Counted from the first letter of the stretch, positions 34,211 through 45,180 are shown. The stretch is 64,000 nucleotides of DNA from Thysanoteuthis rhombus (GCA_963457665.1 OY735227.1:44292959-44356958); one strand, 5' to 3'. Notes: generated by a model from the letters alone, not told the origin. Translations and numbers: made by a program.

Positions 34211-34700
34211 ATTCCAGACCAGGCTCAACATTGCTTAACTTATGACCTATTTCAAGCAATAACCAATTCATAATGATCATCTCATAAGTCATTTCTATAT
34301 AATTCTTTAGGTTTAGTCATCATAAATTCAGTAAAAGTAGGAATCGTGACTTCCCTAATATCTAACCTTCTATTACAGATATAATCATCGAAATGCTTGA
34401 CAAGATCATCTGTAGAAGTAATGTCTGGTGGATATGAAGGATTCTGCAAAACTTCATATTCCAAATTTCAAGCTTAGACACACTCAGCCGAGGGACGTTA
34501 TATCAGAAACTGTCATAGAACATTCCATTAAGTTCAAATAGACCTATTTTCCTAACTTTTAAATCTTTATGATTGAGATGAATTGATATGGTCACTGCTA
34601 AAATTGTAAAGTCTCTAGAAAGCGCTCAAATCTTGTTCGTGAGTTATTGATTACTGCTGACGATAATCCTTTATCATGAATAATTGCTTTAGGGCTCTCT
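34211..34700 (-). pseudogene. Internally deleted mariner transposase (m3)
   Basis: The C-terminal part (34,282-34,464) reads PSYPPDITSTDDLVKHF, then a FMMTKPKELYRNDL-like end. This matches the SPDLxPTDYHFFKHL block holding the third catalytic Asp in mariner transposases. Further upstream on the strand (34,520-34,680) the sequence matches the N-terminal half of the copy at 59.1 kb (GATTTGAGCGCTTTC against GATTTGAGCTCTTTC). The region between, with the first two catalytic Asp residues, is missing. Confidence 0.7.
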
Positions 34701-34715
34701 CAGGGTTTATCATTA

Positions 34716-34955
34716 GTGGGATCCACCACACCTCTCTATCATGGGCGTCGCAGAGCCAATACTTTCTGATATTGTCTAATTCGTCTCTCCATCTTGTAAT
34801 ATGCCGGACTTGGTTTTGCATGAGATAACTCAGGATCCATATTGTGAGTCATGATGTCCATCGGTTGTCTGTCATTCTTGCAACATAACCGGCTCATTGC
34901 CATCTTGGTTTTCTAATGGATTCAGTGATTTCTTGAAAGCCGTCTATGACTGACG
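34716..34955 (-). mobile_element. LINE-A internal fragment
   Basis: Carries CTATCATGGGCGTCGCAGAG, CTCCATCTTGTAATATGCCG, TGATGTCCATCGGTTGTCTG and GGCTCATTGCCATCTTGG. The terminal ~60 bp and tail are absent. It lies directly against the m3 mariner relic. Confidence 0.8.
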
Positions 34956-35122
34956 TTGGGACTATTCAATGAATAGAATTAAATAATAACAGAACTCTGT
35001 TATGAATTGAATAGAAAAAATCACCCTAATTGTCACAGGGGACAATTTTAATCATAAGTCTTTCCCCTTGATTACGACATTAATTTTTAAGAGTTAAATG
35101 CTGATTGAAAGAAACGTCAAAA

Positions 35123-35312
35123 CAGGTCTGGTTAGTCCCTCGATAGAAATTCCAATTTTCAGCCAACTAGTTCCATCAGTGTCTCCTGATACATGCAAAC
35201 ATAAGCAGCCAGTCAGCTTGCTAGTCATCTAACCAGACCAGCTTAAAAACTGAGGAAACCTATGTTGACAGTTTTGGTGAAAGTTTGATGACTGTTTTGG
35301 TCGATGATTATT
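35123..35312 (+). mobile_element. MITE-A copy 8 (internally deleted)
   Basis: The left end CAGGTCTGGTTAGTCCCTCG and ATAGAAATTCC joins directly to TTTTCAGCCAACTAGTTCC and the right end GTTGACAGTTTTGGTG. Some 250-370 bp of the usual interior is gone, leaving only ends. An ~190 bp derivative. Confidence 0.8.
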
Positions 35313-35985
35313 AATAATCCACCATTAGCGAGCTGCCATTGAAACTTTACTCCGACGATAAACACTAATTGGGAGATTTCTAATTATTTTGATCTCAAAG
35401 AAAAAAAGCTTTGGCGGATTTAGCAAGCTTGAAAAGAAAACGTCATATTTTTTTTTTTTTCGAAAAATAAAATGTTTATTTTCGAATCAGTGTTTATTCT
35501 GTGAGTCTCTATATTTGTCTGTTTATTTCCAAACCAGAGCAATCAATATTTTAGATCAACTTGTAGAATTCAGAATATCAGCTTGACTATTGAACAACAG
35601 TAACTATAGAAGATGGCGAAGGGCTTTTATCTTTTTTTATATTTGTAAATGTCTATATGTTTGTGTGTGCCACCGCTCCTGGCCATACCGTGTTGTCTAC
35701 AGACTCGGTAAAAGTATTTCACTAGACTCACTAGAAAATGTTGTTTTGATGTTTGGAACAAAATCTATTTTACCCTTTTGGGATTTTATTTTGATGGGGT
35801 TATTAATAAGTTCTAGGTTCTCCAAAATCTAGATGCGGTTTTTTAGATGTTTTCCAGTGGGAATTGCCAGTAAAGTCACAAATAGAATTTATTATAACTA
35901 TATCTATTCTTCGATAGAATTCTCTACACATGACTTAAAATTTTGACACTACCTTGGTATTCTTATTATACAACGGAAGCTAAAT
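35313..35985. other. Mostly unassigned; possible R1 copy
   Basis: About 35,650-35,870 resembles repeat R1 inverted (CGCTCCTGGCCATACCGTG against CGCTCCTGGTCATATTTTTG at 10.5 kb). The rest is unassigned. Confidence 0.35.
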
Positions 35986-36000
35986 GTTGGACACACCCGC

Positions 36001-36075
36001 TCAAGTTAAGCAACGTCAAGCCTGGTCAGTACCTAGATGGATGCCACTCTGAGAAAACCAGGTGCCGTAACCAGC
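36001..36075 (+). pseudogene. 5S rRNA-derived fragment (3' two-thirds)
   Basis: TCAAGTTAAGCAACGTCAAG, CCTGGTCAGTACCTAGATGG and AACCAGGTGCCGTAACC align with about residue 47 to the 3' end of animal 5S rRNA, including box A (AGTTAAGCAACG) and box C (GGTCAGTACCTAGATGG) of the internal promoter. My by-eye identity is roughly 80%. The 5' third is absent. Non-5S sequence follows, so this is either a retropseudogene or the head of a 5S-type (SINE3-class) SINE. Confidence 0.75.
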
Positions 36076-36433
36076 CGGTGAAGCATTCTTTGCAACCACG
36101 TCTTTCCTTTGGAGTGGAATTTTGGAACAACCCCCCCTCTTCTGCCTAGGTATAGCATCTGGAAAGCTCTTCGCCTTGGGTCAACCTTGGCCGATGGTAG
36201 CTTCAAATATTTGCTTCCAAATGAAAAACAATACTGATGGGATAAATGATAATCATGTAATCATGTATTGAGATTAAAGTTCGGACGATTGTTGTACATA
36301 AAATATTGCACCCAAAATTGATATCATTGTGATTTTAGTTGTGTATGATTTATAAAAAGTTTTTTTTTATAAAATCTAAATATATCTTATTTCATGGCTG
36401 TCTCGATATTAGTTTCTTCATATTTTTCATTTA

Positions 36434-36434
36434 T

Positions 36435-36468
<34 letters not shown>

Positions 36469-36485
36469 CATCATCATCATCATCA

Positions 36486-36540
<55 letters not shown>

Positions 36541-36552
36541 CATTATTATTTG
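36434..36552. repeat. (TTA)n/(TCA)n triplet tract
   Basis: About 40 triplets: ATT units, a TCA block, then ATT units. The poly-Leu and poly-Tyr ORFs are artefacts. Confidence 0.95.
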
Positions 36553-36929
36553 GAATCTCACACCAGTTGCCTGGTGGTATCCGCTGGAGTTTAAGTGACA
36601 GCAAGTCTCCTCAAGTCTCCGGCCCTTCTCTCCCAGTGTTCATAGGTCACAGTAATACTGTGGTTTACAGTTTCACACTGGTTGCCCAGTGGTCATTGCT
36701 GAAGGCTGAGTGACAATAAGTCTCCTCAGGTCTTCAGCCAACATCTCCACCCTCCCCCACCCATCATGTCAGTGCTGCGGCTCACATTTCTGCTTTCATT
36801 TCCCTTTCTCTGTTGGGTCACTATGAACATTTAACGTTGCAGTCTTTATATCTCTAACACTTTCCTCAGTATCCGCGCAGTTCCTAGCAGTGCTGTGGTC
36901 TGTACAGTCTCAATCCTTCCCCTTATCCC
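36553..36929. repeat. Unidentified repeat between two (ATT)n tracts
   Basis: GC-richer than its surroundings. It contains two related units about 115 bp apart: CCAGTTGCCTGGTGG with AAGTCTCCTCAAGTCTCC, and CTGGTTGCCCAGTGG with AAGTCTCCTCAGGTCTTC. Triplet tracts on both sides suggest the 3' region of a tail-bearing retroelement, but I do not recognise a protein. Confidence 0.45.

Positions 36930-36965
<36 letters not shown>
36930..36965. repeat. (ATT)n microsatellite
   Basis: About 12 ATT units bounding the preceding repeat. Confidence 0.9.
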
Positions 36966-36966
<1 letters not shown>

Positions 36967-37825
36967 ACTCTGACCAATTTAGATATATGTATACAAGCCT
37001 ATCCATAAGGAGCGTAATGCAATTCAAGTACCAGCAATATTCGTTTAGTCTATTTTACAGTTACCCACATATGACGACAGATTGTCCAACGAGCGTATAA
37101 TCAACCTTGTTTTATCAATCTTGAACAATGATGTATGAAATGGTTTTCATTTAACACATTTGATTCTTTACTCAGCCTTTTTGTCCGATGACCTTTTCCA
37201 ATCGGCATCGTATGTTAGCTTAGTTTCATTCTGCGAAGTTTATAAGCGTGTTGAGCTGAGAGATCTGGCCAATCAAGATTTGGGTTAAAGTTATTTTATG
37301 CTGCGTATTTGTAATGATTGTCTTGCTGTGAAAGGTTTAATATCCGTTGCTCATTTTGTAGTTGATAATATTTCAAGTGAACTTCTAAATGAGTTTCAGC
37401 TTGTCTGATCTCCTGATTGTTTTTAGAGATTTTTTTCCTGTGCAGAGTAGGTTGCAGGCCTGTTAAAGGCTGCAGCAGACTAATTTTTACCAGAAATAGA
37501 CCAGAGAATCAACCTTTTCGTTATGGCTGACGTGTTTTGACAGAAAAAATAGAAAAAAAAGAAAAAAGAAAAATGTTGTAACAACCTGTTTAAAAATCTA
37601 AGACCAGAATGTGCTATTATTGATTTTTGACTATTTTCTATTTTATAAAATTAATGATGGCAATACTTGATCTGAGAAATATGGATAACTCAAAACTAAT
37701 GAAAATGTATTAATTAGGCAGAAACAGACAAATAGTTCCTTTGAAAATTTCTGACAGGAGAAAATGGCGAAATCTGGTGGCATAGAGATTTAAATAAAGA
37801 GATAAAGAAAGAAAGAGACAAATGG
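36966..37825. other. Unassigned 0.9 kb
   Basis: Nothing recognised. Confidence 0.35.
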
Positions 37826-37829
37826 ACAA

Positions 37830-38080
37830 CAAGCCTGGTTGCTGTGGGTTGAAACTCTACTTCGATTTCTCTTCCGACTGAAGATGATTACTGAAACTTT
37901 TGTATTGTATATATAATATGTGAAAAATATATTTATTTGTAAAAATGTATTTATCACAATAAAATAAGCCCGCAGGTATCTGTAAGAGAAATTTTCGTTA
38001 ATGTCTGAAATTTGTCAATTTAGCTCAGTCATTAATACAGTCTCCTGGCAATCAGTTGGTTGCACAATACTCCACCCCGT
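37830..38080 (+). mobile_element. SINE-S1 copy (3' truncated)
   Basis: CTGGTTGCTGTGGGTTGAAA, CCGACTGAAGATGATTACTG, ATAAAATAAGCCC and TTTAGCTCAGTCATTAATAC with CAATCAGTTGGTTGC. It stops in the B-box region. Confidence 0.7.
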
Positions 38081-38429
38081 GCCCCTCAATTACACAACTG
38101 CCCAGACGTGCTAACTGTGCGTAAATATCATTAGATGAATTTGAAACAAAATATACAGGTTAAATTTTAAACAGGCAGCATGCAGAAAATAGATAGACAA
38201 TTGTATAGAGATAGATAGTTACGAACGGAGATAGATAAAAACAGTCCAGGATAGATTAATAAAAACATACTGAAATTGACGGAAGCATAGATTGATAAAT
38301 AGAATTTGAATCCGTGGGATGATCGTTCAATGCTGTGTAAATTCGAAAGGAATTAGATACGTGTTGTTTTTTCACATATAACAAGAAGACGATACAAAGA
38401 AGTAATTTAGAAAAGAAAAAAAGATGTAA

Positions 38430-39080
38430 AACAAGACTGATTGCAGCAGGGTCAAACTCTACACTAGTCTGACTGAAGATGATGACTGCAATTTTTGTAT
38501 TGTATGTATAATAAATAGAACATTATAAAAAATATTTCATATAAATGTATGTATCAATCAGAATGAAATAAACTCCAATGTGTCTATTAGATACACTTCG
38601 TAGATGTGTGAAACGTCAGTTTGGCTCGGTTTGTAAGAGAGCCACCTACCACTCACTTGGTTATGATTTCGAATCACAGTAAGTATTAATTTTACAGGTG
38701 TATTTATTAATTAGAAAAAAATGAGCCCTGACGTTTTTCTGACATAGATTGGGTAGAGATGTAAGACTTGTCAATGTAGCCAAGTCGGTAAGAAACACGA
38801 ATACTTATAAGTAAGTCGTGAATTCCAAGGAGGGTAATGATGATTTTATTGATGTATTTATTCATAGAAATGAAATCAGGACTTGCATGTTTCTAACATG
38901 AATAGTTGATACGTGAGATTTGTTAATTCAGCTCAGTCGGTTAGAGATGCAAATACCAGTGGCTTTGTAGTGATTTCAGATCACATGAGGTCACTGGTAA
39001 TTTTTACTCCCCCAAATTTGGTGAGGATTGTTCTTGTTGTCAAACTTTTCCTGATTTTTGACTTCAATCTCCTTACCTAA
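38430..39080 (+). mobile_element. SINE-S1 with three tandem tRNA-like cores
   Basis: The normal SINE-S1 leader (38,430-38,600) is followed by three A-box-like cores: CAGTTTGGCTCGGTTTGTAA (about 38,617), CAATGTAGCCAAGTCGGTAA (about 38,772) and AATTCAGCTCAGTCGGTTAG (about 38,925). Each is followed by a degenerate B-box-like stretch (TCGAATCACAG, GTCGTGAATTCC, TTCAGATCACA). Spacing is about 154 bp. The usual tail GTGAGGATTGTTCTTGTTG closes the third unit. Confidence 0.7.
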
Positions 39081-39127
39081 CAACAATGACAATTCCAGAC
39101 TTAAATAGTAAAAAATGGAAAATTTCA

Positions 39128-39129
<2 letters not shown>

Positions 39130-39200
<71 letters not shown>
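39130..39200. repeat. (TA)n/(GA)n compound microsatellite
   Basis: TA run then GA run. Another GA run lies at 39,297-39,331. Confidence 0.95.
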
Positions 39201-39294
39201 GATTATGTTCCTACGTCATCAATTAACGAAAGGAAGGAAGACGGATAGAAAGAAAGAGAGGGAAAGAGAGGAAGAGAAAGAGACAATGAAAGAG

Positions 39295-39335
<41 letters not shown>

Positions 39336-39540
39336 AAATAGAGAGCTATGGAGGCAAGTTTTCAGCTAATATCTAAATTGCCTGAAATCATACCTAGTAT
39401 CATCTACATTTCAATGCCATTTATCTAGAAAAACATCGAGATACCATTTTACTTCCCCCATCCACAGTCAAATCTAAAGATCTTCCATTAAAGGGAAAAC
39501 GTTTTAACAAAAGTCGAGATATTTTAAAACTTTAGAAGTT

Positions 39541-39650
39541 TCTGTCAGTGAAGTTTGACCCTGTAGCAGCCAGTCTTGTTGTTCTTGTTTTTGATACGAA
39601 GGAAAAACGAAGTCAACTCTAGGTTTGGACCAGCGTTTGACAAAAAAATT
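39541..39650. mobile_element. SINE-S1 ends joined in opposite orientation
   Basis: GTTTGACCCTGTAGCAGCCA is the inverted leader of SINE-S1, while TTGTTCTTGTTTTTGATACG with AACTCTAGGTTTGGACC is its tail in plus orientation. The two are adjacent with no core between them, a scrambled relic. Confidence 0.5.
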
Positions 39651-39984
39651 GGTATTGAGGAAGGATTTGGAAAGAAGATGATTAGAAGCAGGATTTTACT
39701 GGAAAGAGAAAAGGGTTGATTGGGTGGGGGGAAAAGGCAAGAAGACAAACAGATTCAAATTATCAATAATCCATAGTCAGGGCCTATCCAATGAGTAGTT
39801 TTTTGATATGTTGTACAGGCCTCTAATTTACCGACAAAGTGGGTGTGCCAACAGGATAAGGGAAGAAATCATTGTTGTTAAGTATGATTTGTAATTCATA
39901 GCAAAAGCTTTAAAATGGCTAAAATCGGTTAAATTGTCTATATTCTTTCTATATTTAGATGTCACACATACGTATACATGTAGT

Positions 39985-40022
39985 CACACACACACACACT
40001 CACACACATATATACACACTAT
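39985..40022. repeat. (CA)n-rich tract
   Basis: Interrupted CA units. Confidence 0.85.
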
Positions 40023-40374
40023 GTGTATATATTCAAATCTTATTTATCAAATTAATGACTATATACTAAGACTCAAGAACGAATTATTGAAAAAAAAAAA
40101 CTTGAATATTTACTTTCAATCAACTTAGCAGATTTGATAGGCTCTCAAAGATTTTTATTTGGTGAATTGAAAAAGACCATTCAGATCTAGCCTAAAAATA
40201 GCCAATCTGACAACCCTGGAAGAAATTTACCGATGGAAAGAGCGTTTCCCCTGCACCATGCCGAAGGGTCACCACTGTTTTCACTGGTGTGTTTGGGGTA
40301 TAAAGAACATTTCCTCGGTACCGTGGTGTTCGGATATTCGATGTTTTCAAGTGCATGAAGAGGTTTCCTCAATA

Positions 40375-40515
40375 ATAATCCTTATGCTGAGTATCTAGCA
40401 GAGATGCTTTGAGCACCATTTTCAGTCTTTGGTTTGATTCGGCCATTGATTGAAGCCATGACCTATCGAACCGGAAGCGTTAATTCTTTGTTTTGCGGCG
40501 AACCGTTGTAGATGC
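40375..40515 (-). mobile_element. SINE-S2 copy 2 (degraded)
   Basis: AGCAGAGATGCTTTGAGCACC, TTTGATTCGGCCATTGATTG and CATGACCTATCGAACCGG match SINE-S2 at 11.76-11.85 kb. The B-box region is more diverged. Confidence 0.55.
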
Positions 40516-40700
40516 AGCGCTACCCTCTTCCTCACTCGTCTATCTCCCAGTTTCCTGTGCCAACTCCCAACCAACTTTCACCAACTCATCTTAATATATA
40601 CTATCATCACTATCTTTTGGATCTTGGAACGCTCAAAGCTTTTTCCATGTAAATTAATGGTAATTGCTTGGTCGCTTTGCACCATTTCAGCTGGTGAAAG
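40505..40700. repeat. Low-copy repeat shared with 13.6 kb
   Basis: See the copy at 13,590-13,810. It lies between SINE-S2 and the LINE-A tail. Confidence 0.35.
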
Positions 40701-40701
40701 G

Positions 40702-40773
<72 letters not shown>

Positions 40774-40828
40774 TTTTTAGCGTCCTGTGTTGGACATTGA
40801 GCTTCCCCAGGATCCGCCACACTTAGAT
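40702..40828 (-). mobile_element. LINE-A 3' terminus with long (ATC)n tail
   Basis: A 70 bp (ATC)n run, the reverse of the (TGA)n tail, followed by only about 58 bp of LINE-A: TTTTTAGCGTCCTGTGTTGG, ACATTGAGCTTCCCCAGGAT. The poly-Met minus-strand ORF is the tail translated. Confidence 0.85.
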
Positions 40829-41221
40829 AAGGAATGATATTGAGTAGGGTAGGTTGCGTGAAGAAGTGCGGTGGGTATAATAGCACAGGTAAATGCTGGA
40901 TTCTGTCTCACAAGCAAGTGGTTTCAAGGCAGGGATCCGGAATTGGAAAGGAGAGGTGCATTGTGAGGGTAGAGATAGAGTGAGAGTGAGAGAGAGAGGG
41001 AGAGAGAGCAGCTCGTACCTTTCAACTTTGCACCTAGTTGTGGGTATATTTGATGACCTAATTCGGATTAACGATGAACCATGGTGGACCCTGAACGCTG
41101 CCGAGGTCTCGCTCCGCCTGGAAGGGAAGCAGTCGAGAAATCCACAACAATATTGATATTCATCAAGAAGAGAGAATAAAGCGCGTGTATATGTACATTC
41201 ATGTGGGTTTGGGTCATAAAC

Positions 41222-41330
41222 CCCGAAAGGTACCATGCAGAATGCTATAATTCCGAATGTTGAGATTCCGAAAGATCAGAATCCCGAAACATTGTAATTT
41301 CGAAAACCATAATCCAGATAGACATCTATT
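41222..41330 (+). repeat. 16-bp unit array, left arm of a foldback-like structure
   Basis: Degenerate units of RAATCCCGAAAGATCA type, for example GATTCCGAAAGATCA and GAATCCCGAAACATTG. The inverted counterpart is at 42,495-42,620. Confidence 0.6.
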
Positions 41331-41428
41331 TACAGTTATGGAGACAGATTTTTCGAGAAATATAAGAGGTTTAATGAGGCACCCACTTAAAAGATTGAAC
41401 GTCACAATTGACAGATCATGTCACCCAG

Positions 41429-41800
41429 AGTAGAAGATAATTCTAGGCAAGAAACATCTTATCAAAGAAAACCTTTTTATCAAGTTTCAAGTAGATCTGA
41501 CCCAAAACTTTCGAGGAAATCAATTTAAAAACATAATTTAATCGCCATCATACCTAAGTCACGTGACACAGGGGAGAAGATTTTTATATGAAGTATATTA
41601 TCAAGGGACATTTTCTACCAAGTGTCAAATAAATCTATCACGAAACAGCCAAGAAAATCGATTTTAATCTATTTCAAAGCAAAAACTTTCGATGCCATTA
41701 TTGCCTGACGCTGAGATCCTGAGTGGAAGATTTTTCTAGGAAATGAGTATCTTATCAAGGGACACTTTCCTATCAAGTTTCAAGTAAATCTAACTCAAAA
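41429..41800 (+). repeat. Three tandem units of ~145-150 bp
   Basis: Units begin near 41,429, 41,572 and 41,722 with GAAGATTTTTCTAGGAAATG-like sequence. They share TATCAAGGGACACTTTC, AAGTTTCAAGTAAATCT and ACAGTTGAGGAAATC. No ORF is conserved through the units. Confidence 0.7.
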
Positions 41801-41865
41801 CAGTTGAGGAACAATATGAAGACAGATCTACCGACCGACAAACTCTCTTATAAAGAGACGAGGTT

Positions 41866-42250
41866 GCCCCTGAAAACCTTATCCTTAGCTCTATTTTATT
41901 CATTAAGACTGAAAACGAGAGAGGAGAACGATTGGGATTTAATAGAGACGTTCAAAATAATCAATGGAATTTCTGAATATGGTACATCATAGTTTGATGT
42001 CCCTCCTCGAACTGAGAATCTACTGATAAAACAGATGTCAAAAACTAAATCTATTAAACAATTAGATGTATTTTTGTAGTAAAGTAATATATTTTTGGAA
42101 AAAAGCAATAGAGTTTAGGATATTTTTGGAATGTGTCTGATGAGAATTTCAAGACTGTCTGGTCTGTGTTGAATTGTAGATGTCATTTTTATTTATGTGT
42201 ATTGAATATGTTTTTATGAATTTTGTATTTGTTTCGAAGTTGATGCGTAC
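41866..42250 (+). pseudogene. LINE-C (CR1/L2-like) C-terminal relic
   Basis: A short frame gives RLKTREENDWDLIETFKI then INGISEYG. The RR..GDLIExFKIxNG block is the usual start of the C-terminal tail of CR1/L2-like LINE proteins. Downstream sequence (CCCTCCTCGAACTGAGAATC, AGTAATATATTTTTGGAA, TGAATATGTTTTTATGAATT) recurs at 47.0-47.3 kb. Confidence 0.65.
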
Positions 42251-42494
42251 ATATAGTGCATAGTTTTAGATGCCCAAGAGATGTATAACGATGAATTACT
42301 CTACCGTGTCGAGCGTATTACAGTAGGAAAGGGTTACTGTTCTGTTGGGCGTATAGCGAGAAAGAAAGATAGATGTTTAAAGAGTCAAGAACCTTCAATA
42401 TGGTATACATTATTAAGCATTCAACGATCGCTAATAAAAGCAGAACACCTTTCTTTCTTATTCTGTCAGTTTTATTCAATGAGAATGGCAGTTT

Positions 42495-42620
42495 TCGTCT
42501 GTCGAGATTTTGATCTTTCGGATTTGTGATTTTCTGGATTTTAGCCTTTAGGAATTCCGATCTTCTGGGATTTTAATACTTCAACAGTCCGGAATCATCG
42601 TCGGAATCGCATTTATGCTT
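42495..42620 (-). repeat. 16-bp unit array, right arm
   Basis: The reverse complement shows AAATCCGAAAGATCA, AAAATCCAGAAAATCAC and AATCCCAGAAGATCG, the same ~16-bp unit as the left arm but inverted. The enclosed segment is about 1.16 kb. Confidence 0.6.
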
Positions 42621-42883
42621 GTGGATGTAACACTTAAGCATGTAATGAAGTAATCTTTCCTCTAAACACTGCAGCTAGCAACTAGAAAATGATTAATCCC
42701 ATTCTTAAGAAATTAAAAATAACAATCTAACATAACTGACATGTTATTCTAACAACACCAACAAAAAAAAGATGTGCTTTCAAAATGACTTGTTTTCTTA
42801 GATGTGCCCACACATTATCAGACGCTTTTCAGTTGGTTGGTTCCGTTTATGTAAACAACAAAAAGAGGAAGGAGGAGAATGTG

Positions 42884-42914
42884 TGACGTCATTAAAAGAA
42901 AATGTGTGACGTCA
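42884..42914. promoter_or_regulatory. Two TGACGTCA (CRE-type) palindromes in a 23-bp tandem
   Basis: The unit AATGTGTGACGTCATTAAAA occurs twice, placing perfect TGACGTCA sites at 42,884-42,891 and 42,907-42,914. TGACGTCA is the consensus CREB/ATF site. No promoter or gene is recognisable next to it, so function is unproven. Confidence 0.35.
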
Positions 42915-43005
42915 TTAAAAAATTGCTTATCATTGATAGCTAAAACTGTCTTGAAATGGCTAAAATTGGCTTTTCAACTTTTCAATTTCCTGCTAATTTC
43001 AAAGG

Positions 43006-43063
<58 letters not shown>

Positions 43064-43084
43064 ATATATATATAAATATATATA
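43006..43084. repeat. (TA)n microsatellite
   Basis: Long TA run with TATG and AAAT interruptions. A poly-T stretch follows at 43,169-43,197. Confidence 0.95.
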
Positions 43085-43199
43085 CTCATTTAAAGCCTAT
43101 TCATCAAAAAGATAAATCAACAAAATAACCATAAATCAAGATCCCAGAACAAATTATTGATAAAAGTTGTACTGATTTTTTTTTTTTTTTTTTTTTGAT

Positions 43200-43905
43200 A
43201 ACCTGAATTTTTTTTTGGTGAACCATCCTCACTCCCTCTTCGTCCTCCTCCTCATCCTGCAACTACCACCACTAGTAATGCTACTACTGCTTCGTTTAGA
43301 ATTCTTTTGGAATCGGAAATCAAAAAAATGGACGTGGGGATGGTGGACACATAATTGAACTTTTGGTTCCTGTTTAATTATTAGGAGCATTTTTCACTAT
43401 GATTATTTTACAAGTTGCTTTTTATCTCAACAATCTCGGTCAATACGCTTTTCGACTGCTAAGGCAAACTCGGGCATTCTTCAGAAGGAGCATTTTCATT
43501 ACAATTATATTATTATTAGATTTACTTAATATTGTTGCTCGTTATCACAGCACCCTGTGTCGATGCAATATACAATCTTCAGCAGCGACAGCAAACCTAG
43601 ACGTTCGTCTGATGAATTATTTTCACTATTATCATATAACTTGCACATGCCCGTAAAAAACAACGCTGTTATTAATGTATGGATCGGCAAGGGGCCTACA
43701 ACTGTTTTATTAGGTAATCTATTTATGATAATTCAAATATCCTGATTTTAAATTTTAATTTCAAGTCTCAACTCATCTCAAACTGTTTCAATGTGTGATC
43801 AGATATGACATAATTTTCATTCTAATGTCATGATAAGAAGGTGAATTAACCAATCAGAGCACCCCATTTGAGACCAAACAGAGGAGGAATTTGTATATAT
43901 GATCA
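43200..43905. other. Unassigned 0.7 kb
   Basis: An 85-codon ORF (43,399-43,656) shows no recognised domain. Nothing else noted. Confidence 0.35.
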
Positions 43906-43907
43906 TT

Positions 43908-44345
43908 TCATCATCATCATCATCATCATCATCATCGTCATCACCGTCATCGTCATCATCCTCCTCCTCATTATCATCATAATCATCGTGATCATCGTCA
44001 TCATCATCATCATCATCGTCGTTACGCATGTGATCTTTTGGGATCTATGTTGTGAGTCATGATGTCCATCGGTTGTCTGACATTCTTCCAACATGGCCAG
44101 CCCGTTTGCCATTTAAGTTTTCTAATGGATTCTACGATGTCTCAGACTCCTGTTTTCTCCTCATATATCATACTGTCTCGTGGTCTCTCCATGTGAGGTT
44201 GAGCATAATTTTTTCATGTGCACGTTGTATGGTTCACAGCTTGAGGGTCAGTCTCTGGGTTAGATGCAACGTTTCAGCTCTATAAGTGACCATTGAGAGG
44301 ATGCATTGGTTGTATACTCTTTTTTAAGGACTAGAGGGACTTTAG
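43908..44345 (-). mobile_element. LINE-A copy with internal deletion near its tail
   Basis: A (TCA)n/(TCG) tract at 43,908-44,022 runs straight into GCATGTGATCTTTTGGGATC. The ~130 bp that normally lie between tail and this block are missing. The coding part continues inverted: TGATGTCCATCGGTTGTCTG, CATGTGAGGTTGAGCATAAT, TTTCAGCTCTATAAGTGACC and GTTGTATACTC. The poly-Asp, poly-Ile and poly-Met ORFs over the tail are artefacts. Confidence 0.8.
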
Positions 44346-44349
44346 CCCA

Positions 44350-45180
44350 TTAGTCCTAAAAAGACTTCATATTATTATCTTTGACTTGTTATCAGTATTC
44401 TGGGTCGAAATAATCTTCGACCGCTAAAGCATTTTCATTACTAGTTCTCTTAGATGGACTAAAATTAGGAATTATTCAAGACCAGAATATGAAGATATTT
44501 AGACCAAAATACATCGCGCTCGGAAAAACCCGGTAGAACTCAGTTCAACAATAATCTGCACCAATACTTAATTTATTGGACATAGGTTGTCTAATCTCCT
44601 AGATCACAGGTTGCTTATCGGGGAGTTCCCTCAAAGAGATTGTCCAAGGGAGATAACAAAACTATTCAGTAAAAGTTAATGTAATGGTGAGCGTTTTTGG
44701 CTTAAAGGTAGAGGGAATGTGTTATGAAAGATGGAGTATAATTGTGCAACCAGTGGTCTGATTTTTCTTACCACTGTTGACCAAGGCCCAGAATAAGCTC
44801 AGAGTTGGGAATGATTAAAGATGTGTTCTCTCACTAATAGATTCACAAATCGAAGAACTAGTAGCAAAAAAAACCAAGGACAGAGATCACATTGGTGAGC
44901 ATATCAGTTACGATAGCAGAATTCTTATTTTCTTGTAATGAATTTGAATTTCTAATGAAGCATTCTTAATTATTTCCGCTTGTTTTCTTAGAGTAACAAA
45001 TATACAGCGGTAGCTGTACAATTATATAATTATATTAATTTTCTCTCTGGAACTGTCTGATTATATGCAAAATAATTATTTGAAATTATTCTTTGTAACA
45101 ACTTACTTAAATAGAAGGAGAAAAAACAAGTAATCTTATTGACAAAGGTCGGGAATGGCCAAGGAAAGGCTGTGATCTAA
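44350..45180. other. Unassigned 0.8 kb
   Basis: Nothing recognised. Confidence 0.35.

Noticed and set aside
33957-34292. 111-codon minus-strand ORF as an extension of the mariner C-terminus
   Set aside because: Only its first residues adjoin the mariner block; the rest has no mariner similarity.
35668-35700. GGCCATACCGTGTTG looking like the 5' end of a 5S rRNA that could complete the 36.0 kb fragment
   Set aside because: The same surroundings (CGCTCCTGGYCATA) occur in repeat R1 at 10.5 kb, so it belongs to that repeat and lies 300 bp too far away.
36394-36594. Tyr/His homopolymer ORF
   Set aside because: It is the translation of ATT and TCA triplet tracts.
43817-44112. Poly-Asp, poly-Ile and poly-Met ORFs
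   Set aside because: They are frames of the (TCA)n tail of a LINE-A copy.
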